Source: Leptoclinus maculatus (taxonomy: Eukaryota; Chordata; Actinopteri; Perciformes; Stichaeidae). From it: DNA of 64,000 nucleotides. Positions 1 to 12,535 of the stretch are shown here, in pieces. The number at the start of each line of letters is the position of its first letter. Within the stretch, counting starts at the first letter, position 1. A model generated the notes under the pieces. It worked only from the letters and a program-made list of their open reading frames with translations. It searched no databases and was not told the DNA's origin. The stretch is from contig JAVDOI010000044.1 of NCBI GenBank assembly GCA_032191485.1, forward strand, positions 946,001-1,010,000, in the 5' to 3' direction. The position numbers and the translations under genes are program-made.

Positions 1-2298
1 CTGCTGCTTTGAGAATGTCAAAGAGGATTACTCAGCTTTCTGAGAAACAGTGAGAAGTTCTTTATGAGAAAAATAAATCAAATATTCAACACAAAGGAGC
101 TCAGTTATAGATTAAATTCAAGCTCCAGTGATTGCTCTAAGTGTCGTCTCAAAGGTTGGCACAGTCAGCGTTTTAATATCCAGATGGACGAGTGAGACTT
201 TACAATACAGTATTTCATTTGAAACAACAACAAAAGAACAACAAAGCTCATGACGCAGCACTTTCTCCATCTCTGCTCGGAGAAAATGAAGAGACGGTGA
301 AGTTTGTGTCTCCTTACTGCGCTTCTATCCTCGCCGCGGGGCGTACTTACCAAGTGGATCTGCTTAATGCCACCACTCCAGTGTGAGCAGGGGCCATGAG
401 AGTGGAGAGAGAGGTCGATTAAACGACGAGGCATGGCTTGGGTGCTCAATGGTGTTATTTTGTATTTTTTTTATGATTTGTTTTATTTTCACCGACCATT
501 TGGCACATAGCGCTGTCGTAACGATGTCTGCTGGAATACGGCTCGGAGGCTGGCAGCAGACATTCACGCCGAATAGCCGTGACCAAAAAGAAGTAGTGGA
601 ACATGGGATTAGCTATATATTTGGCACAGGCCTGCTGATAAAAAGTGGGTGCTTCTCTACTGCAATTTCGTCTCTTACCTCTGCGACTGAAGGACTGTGA
701 GCAGAATACTGAGCTGTTGGCAGACCTTTGCTGTTTGGTCCGTGACCTTCACCGAAACACAATAAATGCAGAGTGAGAGCTAAAGCCAGTGGTTTGAACA
801 GGCTGTATTGATCACATTCTGCAGGCTAAACCGAGAGGCAATGTACGCCGGCGAGGTGGTGAGAATGAAAGACTGAGAAACTGAGCTGAAAGGAAAGACG
901 ACAGAATGGGCAAAAATAGCTGCAGGCGACTGAAAGTTCAACGCAAAAGGGACCGAAAAGCTCAAAGTTTGTATGAGAAGTCTGCCCTTAGAATGTAATG
1001 TCAGCTGATTTGAGCTCGTCAGAGAAATGATGGTATCAGCAAAAAAGTTTGGACAATAAATCACAACAGATTGCAGAGCGATGGCGGAGATGTGTTCTAG
1101 ACGTTTGCTGCTCTAGTGAGTATTTGTGGCAGCAGGATGTTGTATGTGGCATTGAGTCAAACAGTGATGCTCATTGATACGCTTTTTAATAGTGTTTGCA
1201 CAACAATGGAGCTCTACAGCACAGAGGAAGAAGATGCATCCGACTGGAAACTCAATACTTGTTAGAAGGTCGTTTCATTTGCTTTGTTGAGAATATAAAA
1301 ACAGTTTAAGGTACTTTAACACTGTTATGTTCTTAGCTCTCAGAGGACAGAACTATATGTTGTTATAGAAGACTTCTGTTTCTCTGTAAATCAGTTAAAT
1401 TGTGGCGTTCCCCAAGGGCCCATTCTTGGCCCCTTGTTGTTTTCAGTTTACACATTTTTTGTCAAAAACGGTTTTAGGATATAAAAAAAAGATTGGTCCC
1501 AAATATCGATATTAGTATAAACCCCCAAAATTCAGTATTGATCAGGCTCTGTTCGGATTATTAACGGTCACAGCGTGTCTGACAAATATTTCTGCAGTTT
1601 CCATGCAACTTGAAAACAATCAAACGTGTCTTTTACTTCTTTGGTTTTGTTTCCGCAGGCAAACATGTTTATCTTTCTCATTAAAACACTCAAAGTCCGG
1701 CTTGTTCTGCAAACTACTGTAGCTCCTGCTGCACACGACATAGCAGCCAACTGGGACAGTGCAAAATCAGGTCGCCTCCGTCTGCGAAAAAGAAAACGGC
1801 TAAAGTGTTCTCATCCTGGAAGGGAAACGCTATTAATATACCGTATATCTCCCAAAGTCACAGAGTTATAGAGAAGTGGAATATGTGGTTGCTTTAGGTC
1901 GACATTGACACACTTTAAATTGCCCTTTCATTAAGGAAAAACATCTCACAAGCTCACTCTCTTCCACCAAAAGTTGGTAATGGTGTTGGTGAAATATTGC
2001 TTTTATTGTGTGACTTCAAAGAAGAGACACTGACTTCTAGCTCCTCGTATATGTGCCTTGAGCTCGAGTCCGGCAAGCCTAATAGGTCTGGTCTGTACCT
2101 TGCGTTCAGCGCTATTGAAAATCTAACTCCCTTGTGGCTCCGGGTGTAATTAGGATTTCCTCTCAGCCTTGTCCCCCCCGTACCTCTATGATTCAAATTG
2201 GAGCTGGAGCTAAATAAATAAACGACGAGGAGAAAAGGGAAAAAAAAAAAGAAAATGTTGGTAATTGCTCTTTTCTCATTTGTGTGATTTCTTTCCAG
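1..2298 (+). other. Intron, 3' part (upstream of the first visible exon)
   Basis: No exon is supported here. The contents are a degraded non-LTR retrotransposon scrap at 1380-1465 and a T-rich branch/acceptor region before 2298. The stretch 180-720 is open in several frames on both strands but has no recognisable protein feature and no matching splice phases. The rest is unremarkable unique sequence. Confidence 0.7.
1380..1465 (+). mobile_element. Degraded non-LTR (LINE) reverse transcriptase fragment
   Basis: Read from 1401, the + strand encodes CGVPQGPILGPLLFSVY. This is the classic CGVPQGSxLGPLLF block of non-LTR reverse transcriptases (L2/CR1/Rex-type), a few residues before the YxDD catalytic motif. 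The frame continues briefly as TFFVKNGFRI and then stops; no YADD box follows, so only a short relic is left. Upstream residues (FSVNQLN) also fit the usual lead-in to this block. Which LINE clade it came from cannot be decided from so little sequence. Confidence 0.8.
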
Positions 2299-2456
2299 AG
2301 CCCTGGCAGACATTCTGAGGCAACAGGGACCAGTTCCAATATCTCAGTACGAACACGAAAACATTGCAGCGATTGATGGATCACCCAAAGACGAGACGCC
2401 GGTCAGAACCTCCAAGAATCATTACACACCCGTTCACACCAAGGCATCAAACCACG
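2299..2456 (+). CDS. shisa6: Shisa6 internal exon: juxtamembrane cytoplasmic segment
   Basis: The acceptor is the pyrimidine-rich tract ending TTTCCAG at 2298 and the donor is GTAGGT at 2457. The first base completes a codon begun in the upstream exon. Then come 52 full codons, starting ALADILRQQGPVPISQYEHE and ending with Asn-His, and one trailing G, so the exon enters in phase 2 and leaves in phase 1. The DILRQQGP stretch is the conserved block just after the membrane helix in Shisa6-type proteins, so this exon opens the cytoplasmic tail. The next part, roughly residues 21-52 of the exon, is polar, Ser/Thr/Lys-rich and likely disordered. Length is 158 nt. No in-frame stop. The upstream exon carrying the membrane helix is not in the window. 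Confidence 0.88.
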
Positions 2457-3017
2457 GTAGGTGACACTCTGCTTTCATAGCTCTGACTGAGAGTGACGTG
2501 TTCGAGGCCAAATGACTTGTCTGATGTAGCTTCCACTATATAAATAAAACTTTATGTTATGATGATGGTAAAGCTTAAGTATCGTAAAGAAAGACCACAT
2601 TCGCTTTCCCTAATCTGCCACAACATTCTTTGATTGACATCCACTGAAATAGACGGACCTTGAATCTTAAGCTTTTCCCCCCTCGATCGTTCTAACATAA
2701 GGAAACATACAGAGAATTAAATGCAAGGCCCCGGCTCCTTATGCCGCGGTTCCTATAAGCCTACTCAGCATTGGCTCAAAATTGAGATGCAAATTATCGT
2801 CTTCTGCGGGAGAGACGCAAGCTTTTTGTCCAGAGATAATTCTGTCGTGCGACGCCGTTCCTCCTGCTTTTATCCGGTCGGTCTCCAGATCCCTGCTCCA
2901 GGGATCAGCTCGTTTGCTAAGTGCCCTAGTATGGTGTCCCAGATTCAACAGTGTTGTGTTTCACTCATGGTGTCGCCCTTCCTCCACCCTCCTCTCCATC
3001 GCCGCCAACGCCACCAC

Positions 3018-3056
3018 ATGTACTGTACTGCATGTACAGTACTGTACTGTACTGAG
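3018..3056. repeat. TACTG-type short tandem repeat
   Basis: Repeated TACTG/TACAG units, partly self-complementary through the CAGTACTG core. It is a minor microsatellite. Confidence 0.7.
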
Positions 3057-4287
3057 CTGCAGGATGGGAGCGTTTTGAATATGTCCTCGTTCTACCAAAG
3101 ACAAGTAGATCACTCCACGCTTGGTCACCTATCCGGTTTTAAATAATCTTCTGTTTGTATTATGTCTAAACCAAACCATTGAGTTTATCTTTAACAAACC
3201 ACGATGTATTCATCGAGGGGAAATGTCCGCTTTTGCAAAAATCCAGGAAGTCCAGGAATCAAGAAAGTTCATGTTTGTTTGCAATAAATAAAGAAGTAGA
3301 AGAAGAGTAGGCAGCAGAGAAAGAAAACCACCAAGGCCGAACATACAAGAGGAGCCGCCATGAATGGATTATCAACCGGGCAAATGGTCCACCGCTCCAG
3401 GGTCCCAGACCTCCTGGTGCACCAATCACTTTAAGTCGGTGTTAATTTAAGTAATTGCAAATTTGTTAGATAATCCTGCATGCGCCACTAAAGCACGTTA
3501 TGAATTAAGATGATATGCAACACCTGCGGTAATACTTGTCTCATCTCGTAGGTGAGTTTCGGGGTCTGAATGAGTTTGAAAGCTTACACCGGGTTGAAAT
3601 TGTGCGTCTTAGTAAAAACATTGTGCTCAATCATCATATTCTACAGACTTAAGGAAACATCCTTGTTGGGTAAAGCTCAACGCCATTTAGATTCTTGTTA
3701 ATAGTACTTTGACCTCGTGCAAACTTCTGTGCAATCATATTTATTAAATGTGACGTATTGCTCATTGTAGGCTACAGTGCCTTGAGCGAAAAGCAAATCT
3801 CTGTGATTCACAAAGCCACGCATTATTCAGTATGAAGCGCCCACAGAGAAGATGTCTTGATTGTCCACCCCGTGTCCTATCAGCCTGCTGCTGTTTGCCG
3901 TGTGAGCGGGACGTGACACTGTTCGGGTGAGTGCTTTGGAAGGGAGGGGTGTCCGAGCAGAGATGGAGGCACTCCAGGGAAGACGTGACTCAGATTTATG
4001 ACAAATTCATGACACTGATGTGAATTTAAAACAGAAGATGGCTCTGTTCTTTTTTCAGTGTGGAAATGATCAAAGCTCATTCTATTTTTATGGCGGATTC
4101 TGGATGTTGTTTGGCTTCTCTTCGTAGGTTTTAGTGTTACTACTGACATTTTCCAGGATGAACTCTTATGCGCTGGAACATACTAAAGTACAGTATGCAA
4201 ATGTCAAGTTCTCACTTCTTTAAATGGCTGTTTGAGGGTTAAATATTGGATTTAGGGTTAAAGTTAGACTACAGTTTAAGGTTGATG

Positions 4288-4305
4288 AAAAAAAAAAAAA
4301 AAAAA
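4288..4305 (+). repeat. A18 homopolymer
   Basis: Eighteen consecutive A follow AAGGTTGATG. No retroposed body was recognised upstream, so this is listed only as a homopolymer. Confidence 0.85.
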
Positions 4306-7300
4306 GTTTTAGTCCTAAACATTTTTATATGCAGATGATGTCTCGGTTTTTAGAAAAGTTAGTTTATTGTAAAAGCAGAATATAAATGAAAGGCAGAAAT
4401 TCAGACTTTTCGTTTAAATGCATACTTTTCTACTTCATTGTACAGTACCACAGCTTGTTTTTATACCTTTTTATTTGGTTTTCAGCTACATACATGACAC
4501 GCTCCATTTACCACAACACGGCCCTACAAACACTTCAGAATAAAAGCCTTGTGTTAACAATTGAAAGGATTCTGTCCTGGTAGATGGTAGATGGCTTCTT
4601 TTTGTTAAACGAAACTGTAAGTGATGCAATTAAATATGTTTTTTGTCATGTCTGTGACATATTCTACTGATGAAGACATTACAATTGCAATAATGTTGAT
4701 GGTATGATGTCAATATCCTGTTAAAAGATCGTGTTCACGGTCTATTTTTGCCGAGCACAGGCCGGCTTTGTAGTACGACTTGTTGTAATTGAAGACATTA
4801 AGGTTAATTCAAGATTTCACGCCTTCAGTATTTACTTTCCCGTTGAGGTTTTCAATGAATAGAAAAGGTTAAGTAAGTAAAAGGGTTTATATACAAAAAA
4901 TCAATATTGCATGTTTAACCCATTTGTGAGTTCACCACACTGGAAACAGCGGTACAGATTCTCCTCTCATGATGTTTCCCACCGAGTTGAGAAAGATAAA
5001 CGTTCTATTATGCACATCTGGTTCATGAGAGGTCCTTCATGAGGGAAGCCAGCAGCTACAGAGACCCTTTGGTCTGAAACCATCTCCTGGGTCACAGATC
5101 AGAGTTGATGAGTGAAGAGGATAATGATGGACTTGTTTTTATGTAGCAGCATTAAGGAGGAGAAATAATAGCTGCTGTCAGAAGCCACACTCAGTTGGTG
5201 TCCTGTATAGTGTCTTTTAAATCCTTTTTATGCTTTTATATGCCCTCCGTGATAAAAAAGTGTCCTTAAAGTAATAATTCAACAAAAGACACTTTTATGG
5301 CATTTCTTCCAAATAGGAAAGTATTAACCGAGAGGGGGAAACAATAAAGAGACGCTAATGACAATGCAATGGTGGATATCTGGATTTAAAATCGAAAACA
5401 TCAGCAATATATGATGTGAACTTCTCCCACTCGATGTTCCAGAAGAGTTATTACACCGAGGAAGAGATGTCTTTGTCTGTGGACGGTACTTCTCCAAGAC
5501 TGTCCTTGAGTGGGCATTATCACCTCAATTTCCCATAGTTCTGTTCTCTCGTTTTGTTTTCTGCTCTAAAGTTTCTATGGTGCTGTAAAAAAAGAAATAG
5601 GCGACAAATGTCTTCCACACTTTGCAGACAGAGAATGGACTCATCTCTCTGTAGGACACTTCACAGCGGATGGGTTCATTTGGGGTTTTTAAAACCCTGC
5701 AGAAGTTGACTGAGTATAAAATGACACGAGGCAAACTTCGGAATGATATTTGGAAAGAATGATGTCATACTGCTGATGATGGTGAGTCTGGGTGTCTCAG
5801 TCTTCCTGTAAAGTCACGATTACAGACAAGTTCATTAGTAGTTTATTAAGAGTAGAACGGGAGACAAAGGTCGCTGTTTGAAATGTACCTCGGTTTTGGG
5901 GTCTCGGTTTGTTTTGTTTTTGGTTCAGCAGAGAAAATAATAATAATTAATACATGTTTTTTCATTAAGTTAACAGTAAAGTGATTTAAGATTAACATGA
6001 CCCCGCCTTTGACATGAACTGGTGTGCAGAAATGTGAACACTCGAGTCACTAATTTGAAAACTGTTAATTTTCCTCTAAAGGCCAAGTCAAATATAAGTT
6101 TGTAAATTTCACTTTTATCCAGAGATTTGAGTTTTTATGTCTGAAATAAAACACTTCGCCCTTCATTTATGAATGTGTGATGAAAACTTTAATAGAACGG
6201 TTATTCACGAACAGAAAAGGTTAGATCCGTTCTCATTATGCAGTGTCGATAAGGCAATTTTGAGGAAGATTTCCGGAGATAATAAGGGGCTATAAGGTTT
6301 GTTCTGCCACATGGGAGCAATTCATATCACAGTCAGCGTCTCCAGCTACCTGGTTTCAGCTCCACGGTGTCGTCCTTGGAGCATATAGAGGTGAATCGTC
6401 TGCATTTCCCCCCCCGGGAGACATCACACACACACACATATATACACTACTGTATCATCGGCATAGACACAACAGTGTGCTGTTAAAAATCACAAGATGC
6501 AGGGACGTTTATTCCTTTTCTTTTCATATTTGCGGGATTTCTTCCAAGGTCCCACATTAGCAGAGCGTGCGTCAGTAACCAGTTAATATTCTTCCTCTGG
6601 GTTTGATGAAAATAAACAAACGAGCTCGGGCTTGAGGGCCAAACCTTGGTGTGATGAAGACCAGGCCTAAAGGTCCCAGGTGTTTCTTTTCATTATGATA
6701 ATTTGAAATGCTGTTCGATATCGGCTTCCCGAGGCCCAAAGGTCTGAGTGATGTTATTGACTTTGAAGTGGTTCCCTTGGAGAAAGAGGCATTTAACTGT
6801 TCGCCAGTTAATGTGGAGAGGGAGAGAGGAAAGAGATGAACTAAGTTTTTTGTCCGTATGTTTTCTGTTCTTTTTTTGCCGTTTTCGTCGACACTACATT
6901 CTTTGATTTCTTCTCAAGACTTGTCTGGGATTGACAGGACAATTGAAAGTTGTCGGGGTGCTAGCAGGCACCTTGTCTTGCTGCTTTGTGTTCAGGACAG
7001 ACGCTCAATTACAGCACTGGTGCAGAGGAGAGTTAACAGTGATGTGGTACAAATTGCATTACGGAGTGGTTTTTAACACAGGGGAAATCCAACAAGGGTG
7101 TATACCTGAGGTGTGTTGCTATATCCTCGGAGAAGGGTGACGTAAATCCCTTCTAAAATCAAGTGTATCCAACTCCAATCATCCTGCCTCTAAGAAGCAA
7201 TTCAATGTAATATTTCACTCTGAAAACTCCTGAGACTTGCAGACTGCATCTTTGGCATCTTTAAGCAATATTGACAAGCTGGTGATCCCTCCCTAGAGTT

Positions 7301-7997
7301 GGTTTCATCAGTTGTGCCATTTTAGCCCTGTTTAGTATTCTTGTCATCTAGGCCCAGTCCGTTGTAAAATGGCAGATATTTCTGGGGAAATTGAATACAG
7401 ACACTTGTCAGTGTTAAGGCCCACGATCGATGGATTTGCTGGTGGGAACGACGTGCTGTAAATCCATCTCTTCACAACACCGTCGCTACAATAAAACATT
7501 GGCATTGTGTACGTGTCTGCAAACCAAAAGCTACGCTGAAACTCAAAGTTTCTGAACCAAACTTCATGTAAAGATTTCTGTACATTTATATCAACGTTAT
7601 AGTGTTTTAACAGCTTTTTGGTGCTTTAGCCGTTTAGAAAAAAATCCTAAGCGTTGACGCACATGTCACAGAATTTTAAACTCGGTGACTGGATGTGTCT
7701 GATGTGCTGAAATGCACCTTGGGAGTTGTCGTCAACATCTGGGAGTAAACAGCCCACTACAGAGAAAATTCAAAGAACTTCAAGTCTTTCTGATAAACGA
7801 GCGCCGACATAATTCTAGCTAGTTAGCGTTTGGCTCGCTAGCTAAAGTAGGTCAGTATCTAGCCCCTGCTATTAGTCTACGTCACCAACTAGTAACACCT
7901 ATTTCACAAGGATGGATTTCACTGCACCACTTTCTGACGTGACCTTTAGGCAAAGAGTGCTGAAATATTAATTTCCCACAATTGTTTATCCCACCAG

Positions 7998-8093
7998 GGC
8001 ACTATGGGAAAGAGAACCTGCGCGGCGGAGGCCAAGACATGCACAACTTCATCTCTTCTGGGTTCGTGACACTCGGACGAGGCCACTTGAAAG
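7998..8093 (+). CDS. shisa6: Shisa6 96-nt symmetric exon (GHYGKENLRGGG segment)
   Basis: The acceptor is CCACCAG ending at 7997 and the donor is GTAAAG at 8094. The exon enters and leaves in phase 1 and contributes 32 residues, including HYGKENLRGGG, DMHNFISSGF and VTLGRGHLK. The segment is Gly-rich and basic with a short hydrophobic stretch FISSGFVTLG, and fits the Shisa6 tail that I remember following ALADILRQQGP. Because the length is a multiple of three and both ends are phase 1, it can be included or skipped without changing frame. The joint with the preceding exon gives a Gly codon (G+GG). I expect it to be at least partly alternative in transcripts, but the sequence alone cannot show its usage. 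Confidence 0.87.
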
Positions 8094-8502
8094 GTAAAGT
8101 CTCGTCCTCATTAAGTGGTTCTCTCTTCACAGGATCCTGAAGTTCAGAATAACAATCATTTCACTCACAGAGCCACTGTGACATGCTGTCGTTCTCTTTC
8201 TGCCAAATAATAAAGTGACTGTGACTTTTGTTTCAGCTCAGCGGAAGTTGGACATGACAATACATAATGGCTTGAAGTGACATCTTGCAAAAGTCCACAC
8301 AAACATTTGTTATCTGTGATTAAATCCACACTTCCACTGGCAAACTAACACTTCCCGCCAGTGTGAACGCAGCATGGCACAGTAGTAGATTTCCCGGCTA
8401 TTGTCCTCCTTTTGGAGTTTTAATGAATCCGAAGCCGTGTTGGAGCGAGAATGAGCTGTAAACAAGCGGCCCGTTGTTGTTGTGTGTGTGTTTTTTTTAC
8501 AG
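8094..8502 (+). other. Short 409-nt intron
   Basis: Bounded by GTAAAG and TTTTACAG. It has a (GT)-rich then T-rich tract before the acceptor (8474-8498). No other feature was seen. Its brevity beside introns of 5-36 kb suggests that the 96- and 69-nt exons are recognised as a pair. Confidence 0.65.
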
Positions 8503-8571
8503 CGCAGCACTCTATAGACGAATCGGGGCAGATGTCCTGGCAGGGCGATATGGACATCCCTCTCTCCTACG
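8503..8571 (+). CDS. shisa6: Candidate 69-nt symmetric cassette exon of shisa6
   Basis: A strong acceptor (TG-rich then T-rich tract, ending TTTTACAG at 8502) and the donor GTACGT at 8572 bound a 69-nt open stretch. Read in phase 1, carried over from the previous exon, it gives 23 residues: a junction Ala, then QHSIDESGQMSW and QGDMDIPLSY. It leaves in phase 1, so it fits seamlessly between its neighbours. The segment is acidic and polar, unlike the basic Gly-rich exon before it. It lies only 409 nt downstream of the 96-nt exon. I do not recognise the peptide from mammalian Shisa6, so it may be fish-specific, rarely used or mis-called. Fully open frame, both splice sites and matching phases are the evidence. 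Confidence 0.62.
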
Positions 8572-9159
8572 GTACGTTCCACAAATGTTCCGCTCTCTGT
8601 TCGCACCCGATAGGAAAAGTCACTCACACTTCAACACACACCGAGCAGCCGAGTGCTCTTGGCTGATAATCACAGAGCAGTCATTTGGTGCCAAAAGTCG
8701 TAATATGTATTTCTTTTATTTTTTCCTTGTTGGTGGTTTCGTGAGCCAAAATGTTTCCACTGGTGGTGGTTTGTCAGCAGGTTTGAATGAATGCCATACA
8801 GTTTATCTACATGCTTCATGAACAGGGGAGGGTGTCAAAACAAACTCTTATAAATAAACTCTTCTTAGGTGTCTGCAAGGTAAGTGAAAGTTTGATTTAA
8901 ACACTTAGCTCTGACTGAGGGACCATGCCAGCATTTATTCATTTGTGGTGGTTTTGCTCTGTATCAATAACAGTATTAGCTTGATGTTGAGGTCTATTTC
9001 CTTGATGATTTGAGCTTAAACAGTGTCTGCTCAGCCACGTGTGACAGGGCAGTGCATGTGTACCGTTGTAGGAGTCTTCACGGTTTGAAATCATTGTATT
9101 AAAGCTGAATACATGAGCCGACTGATCCAAATGCTGGAGGTCCTGATTCACAACTATTG

Positions 9160-9345
9160 CTTGTATATAAGTGGACATAGTCAATGTGATGTCACCCATC
9201 GGGTTTGTGTAACTTCTGGTTTAACTTCTGGTTTTGAAGCCTTGAGTTCGGCATTTCGGCTGTGGCCATCTTGGTTTTTGGTCGCCGCCATCTTGTTTTT
9301 TGCAACCAGAAGAGACATGAAAGGGTGGAGCTAAGCACAACCCAA
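9160..9345 (+). mobile_element. Diverged non-autonomous fish repeat, copy 1
   Basis: It carries TATATAAGTGGACATAG, GTCACCCATCGG, TTGAAGCC..GAGTTCGGCATTT, CCATCTTG and CCAGAAGAGAC. The same words recur at 12312-12535 and 16282-16372 in this intron, so it is a dispersed family. I recognise the wording as a common teleost repeat but cannot assign a class with certainty, and no terminal inverted repeats were made out. The ORF at 9113-9334 runs through it and is not a gene. Confidence 0.65.
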
Positions 9346-10765
9346 CTCTAACAAGATATTTTTAGGCGGGCAAAATGTTACAATTAACTTTCACTTCCAC
9401 CTGCAATTGAAGTGATAAAAACTAATATTTCTGACTGGTTTTGACTTCACTCGGGTCTCTTATTGGAAAAAAATAGATGCTTGTCATTGTTGTCTAGCTT
9501 CTCCATGAGTCTGTTTCAGATCAGGTCCAATAGTTTCTAAAGTTAATGTACTGTTGCTGCTGCAAGAGACATAACTACCCAGACAACGCTGTGCCAAAAA
9601 GGTATTTCTTCTGAAGAGGTGTGTTTTATTGAACCAATGATTGTAACCCGACAGCTTTATTTTAGAGTCTCTGTGATTTACAGCGACGATCGTTGCGAGG
9701 AGAAGTTTTGCAGTCGAAATGGGTTTGCTAGATCACAAAATGTGTCTGGTGTTGCGGAAAAGGTAAAAAGCCTTTCTTCAACTTGCTCCATGTGTTTTTT
9801 ATCCATCAATACTCTGCCAGTGCATGTAACTTTACACAAGCATCTCAAAATGACCAAACACAGCTCTTCTAGTAGTATCTCCGAAGCCTCTACTCCCCGA
9901 CGTTTAGTTACATCGACTTGTGTGTCGGCTTTGTTGCTATATTCTATATTCTATATCCTTCTAAGACACAAAAACTGCATATATCCACCTCAAGACACCA
10001 AATAAGTGTGTTCTTCATTGATTATTTGCAGAAGACTTCTTAAAAATCTGCTTAAATTTGGATGAAATGAAAAGATTGATATTGCTATTTTTCAACGTGA
10101 CTGAAAGTTTATAACCAGTTTAATTGAGGACGAAAAAAAACAAAACCATGCATCAAGAAAAGGATGTATAATTAACTTTGTATAATTAATTATTTCTCTA
10201 GTTGTTAAGTGGCCCTTTGAGACCGCTATGAGGCAAATCTGAGGACACCTATCTTCCTAAACATACCCGCTTTGCTGATGATGAATTGACTGACATTTGC
10301 TGTTGGTGACATGTTCAAATGACTCAACTCTGAAGATAAATGACTTTGACACGCTGAAGAAAGGCAAAACTGTATTTTATCCTCCTGCACAAAACATTTA
10401 CTGAAAAAAAACAGAAATAAATACAGAAACTCTTCTCGTACTCGCCGGATTAATCTCAAGAATTAAAATAAACAGAATTCCCCATTTTCAAAAGCAGCAA
10501 GGAGGACCAGTCGATGACTCGTCTGTGGTGAGATTTGGGTTAGAACACGTATATTCATGAGGACTAAATGGTGTTTAAACGGCCTCGAGCTAAGACAAAT
10601 ATTTCAAAAAGGCGCCCGAGGCAGCGACCCTCTTCTTCTGACATACCCGTCACCTTCTCGCTGCACCTATTAGGGGACACGCTTTAGCGGCCCGATGGCG
10701 ACGGCTGTCACTTCAAAGCGGAGGTCCTGTCAGCCTCCGTCGTACGTGTCTTAGTTTAACAGCTG

Positions 10766-10768
10766 CCC

Positions 10769-10799
<31 letters not shown>

Positions 10800-10801
10800 A
10801 C
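10766..10801. repeat. Compound C20 + (AC)8 simple repeat
   Basis: A run of twenty C passes directly into an AC run. The minus-strand ORF through it (VCVCVGGGGGG) is an artefact. Confidence 0.95.
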
Positions 10802-11082
10802 CTCCTGTTAGGGTGGAAGCAGCCTGACAGATGTGCACCGTGTCACCGCTGACTGAATCCAGCGCTGCTGTACAGACGCCTCGTGTCTCCTGTGGATGAC
10901 ATCTATATCTGCACAGGTCATGTGACTCACCTGCTCTCTGGAGGTTCGTCACTCTGCTTTTATGTGAAGAGCAGGAAACTGGTTAACCGCTGGACGATTG
11001 ATTAAACGTCTTTAAGTACTATTTTGAGGACATTTTGTAAAGATTTTGAGGGAGATAGTGCACTTTGTAGACACTTTGTTCC

Positions 11083-11345
11083 ATCTTTACTTCTTTTTTT
11101 CTCTTCTGCTCTTTTGTCCTTCATTCCTTTCAAAATACTTTCCACTCGCTACATTTATCTGACGGCCGACAACTTCTATTTCAGGCCGTTCCTTCTCCCC
11201 TTTCATTCTTTTACTTCTCATCATCCTTTCCTTCCTTCGCGTCTTCCTCTCCTTTCTTTGCTTCATCACCTTCTTGCATGGTTCCTTCTTTCTTTCCTTA
11301 CATACTTTCCATATTTCGACTATGCATTCCATCCTTTTTCCTTCC
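11083..11345. repeat. Imperfect polypyrimidine (CTTT/CCTT) region
   Basis: About 260 nt strongly biased to C and T on the + strand with degenerate CCTTCCTTTC units. The long ORFs on both strands here (FLP-rich or ERK-rich) follow from the bias. Confidence 0.7.
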
Positions 11346-12311
11346 TCTCTTCTATCTTCCCTTCATTTCCCTACTGTTTTTTTTTTACAGCAAATCAGAC
11401 TAAACTGTGAATAAATCAGCACTTTAATTTGGTGCAGAAGTGCCTTTTACGTCTGACATTTGTTGATTAAATATTAGAATTCATGACCTGGATTTGTAAA
11501 AGGGTATTTTCATATTGTGGCACATGTAAAAAGCTTTGAGTAGCAGCTCGTTCTGTCTGCTCTTATTTGCATTTCAGAGGTTCGGCGCTTTAGACAAACA
11601 AAACATTTGCAACAGTTCCTTTAAAATCCACAGTTTTCGAAGACGAAGCACGTCTGAGCGCGAGCGGCTCCGACCTCAAACTCAACTGTGTGTGTGTGTG
11701 TAACATTTCATTGTTTGCGTTGGAGCGTCGTAGTGAAAAAGGAAAGAGCACAAACAGTACCGATTCAAATGCACGTCAGAGGTAAGAAGCTGCTAAGCAA
11801 AGCTCCAAGTAATGTCATTAATATTCATGCATCCGTGGCGCTGCGAGCTTTGTGTGGATCCACACAAACACCGCTGTTCCACCTGCTCCAGTGTGTGAGG
11901 CCTTGGCAGCGAATATACGTCTGATACCGGTGAGTGTTGGGGGACGGCGGTGCGTTCACTGGCCCCGGCTGGCCCTCCATGTTCTCCCTGTGATGGATTG
12001 TCTGTCGTGACGCTCTGGACCACAGCGATGTATTCTGACGGAAGGCGAGCGGCTGTCTCACAGGAGACCTTCAAACGGAATGAGACTCCTAAAGCTGAAT
12101 GAGAAAACTGTGATCTGAAGTGGTTTGAGATGCTTGAGATTCATATCTCGCCTGATTTGGGGAAGATAGGAATAATTATTTTCCTCACAAACCCCTGTTT
12201 CTCCTTGAGGTCAACCAAGAGGTTTTAGAAACAGAGCCAAACCCTTTTCATGAAGGTGGCAGAAAACCCTCATATGAATTTACAAGAACTAGTTTTAAAA
12301 AGCATGTTTTA

Positions 12312-12535
12312 CAGATAGACTCTATATAAGAAGTGGACGTTTTCATACGTCTCTGGTAGAGACCTGTCAATCACTGTGTAGCCCCGCCCTAAAGCATCCC
12401 CTGCTTTATGGTCTGTTTGACTCTAAATGGACCATAATGTACTAAATGAACATCATGCTGTATTGAAGAAGACTTGAAACTAGAGATTGAGACCATAAAT
12501 GTGATTTAGTTGATTAAGGAAAATATTTTTAAAAA
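12312..12535 (+). mobile_element. Diverged non-autonomous fish repeat, copy 2
   Basis: It begins with CTATATAAGAAGTGGACGT, shared with the copies at 9.2 and 16.3 kb. It then has TGTCAATCACTGTGTAGCC, CTTTATGGTCT..TGACTCTAAATGG, CATCATGCTGTATTGAAGA and GAGACCATAAA. From memory this is the right-hand part of the same teleost element whose left part is copy 1; the middle is deleted here. Confidence 0.65.

Larger units (their letters stand above)
2457..7997 (+). other. Intron between the juxtamembrane and 96-nt exons
   Basis: 5541 nt bounded by GTAGGT and CCACCAG. It holds a small TACTG-type tandem repeat (3018-3056), an A18 run (4288-4305) and a C/CA/TA simple-sequence patch (6410-6448). The rest reads as unique AT-moderate sequence. 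The ORFs at 2721-3146 and 6858-7140 show no domain and no splice-compatible phase, so I see no further exon. Confidence 0.75.

Noticed and set aside
11024..11410. 128-residue Phe/Leu/Pro-rich + strand ORF resembling a membrane protein.
   Set aside because: It arises from the polypyrimidine tract, with no start context, no partner exons and no family match.
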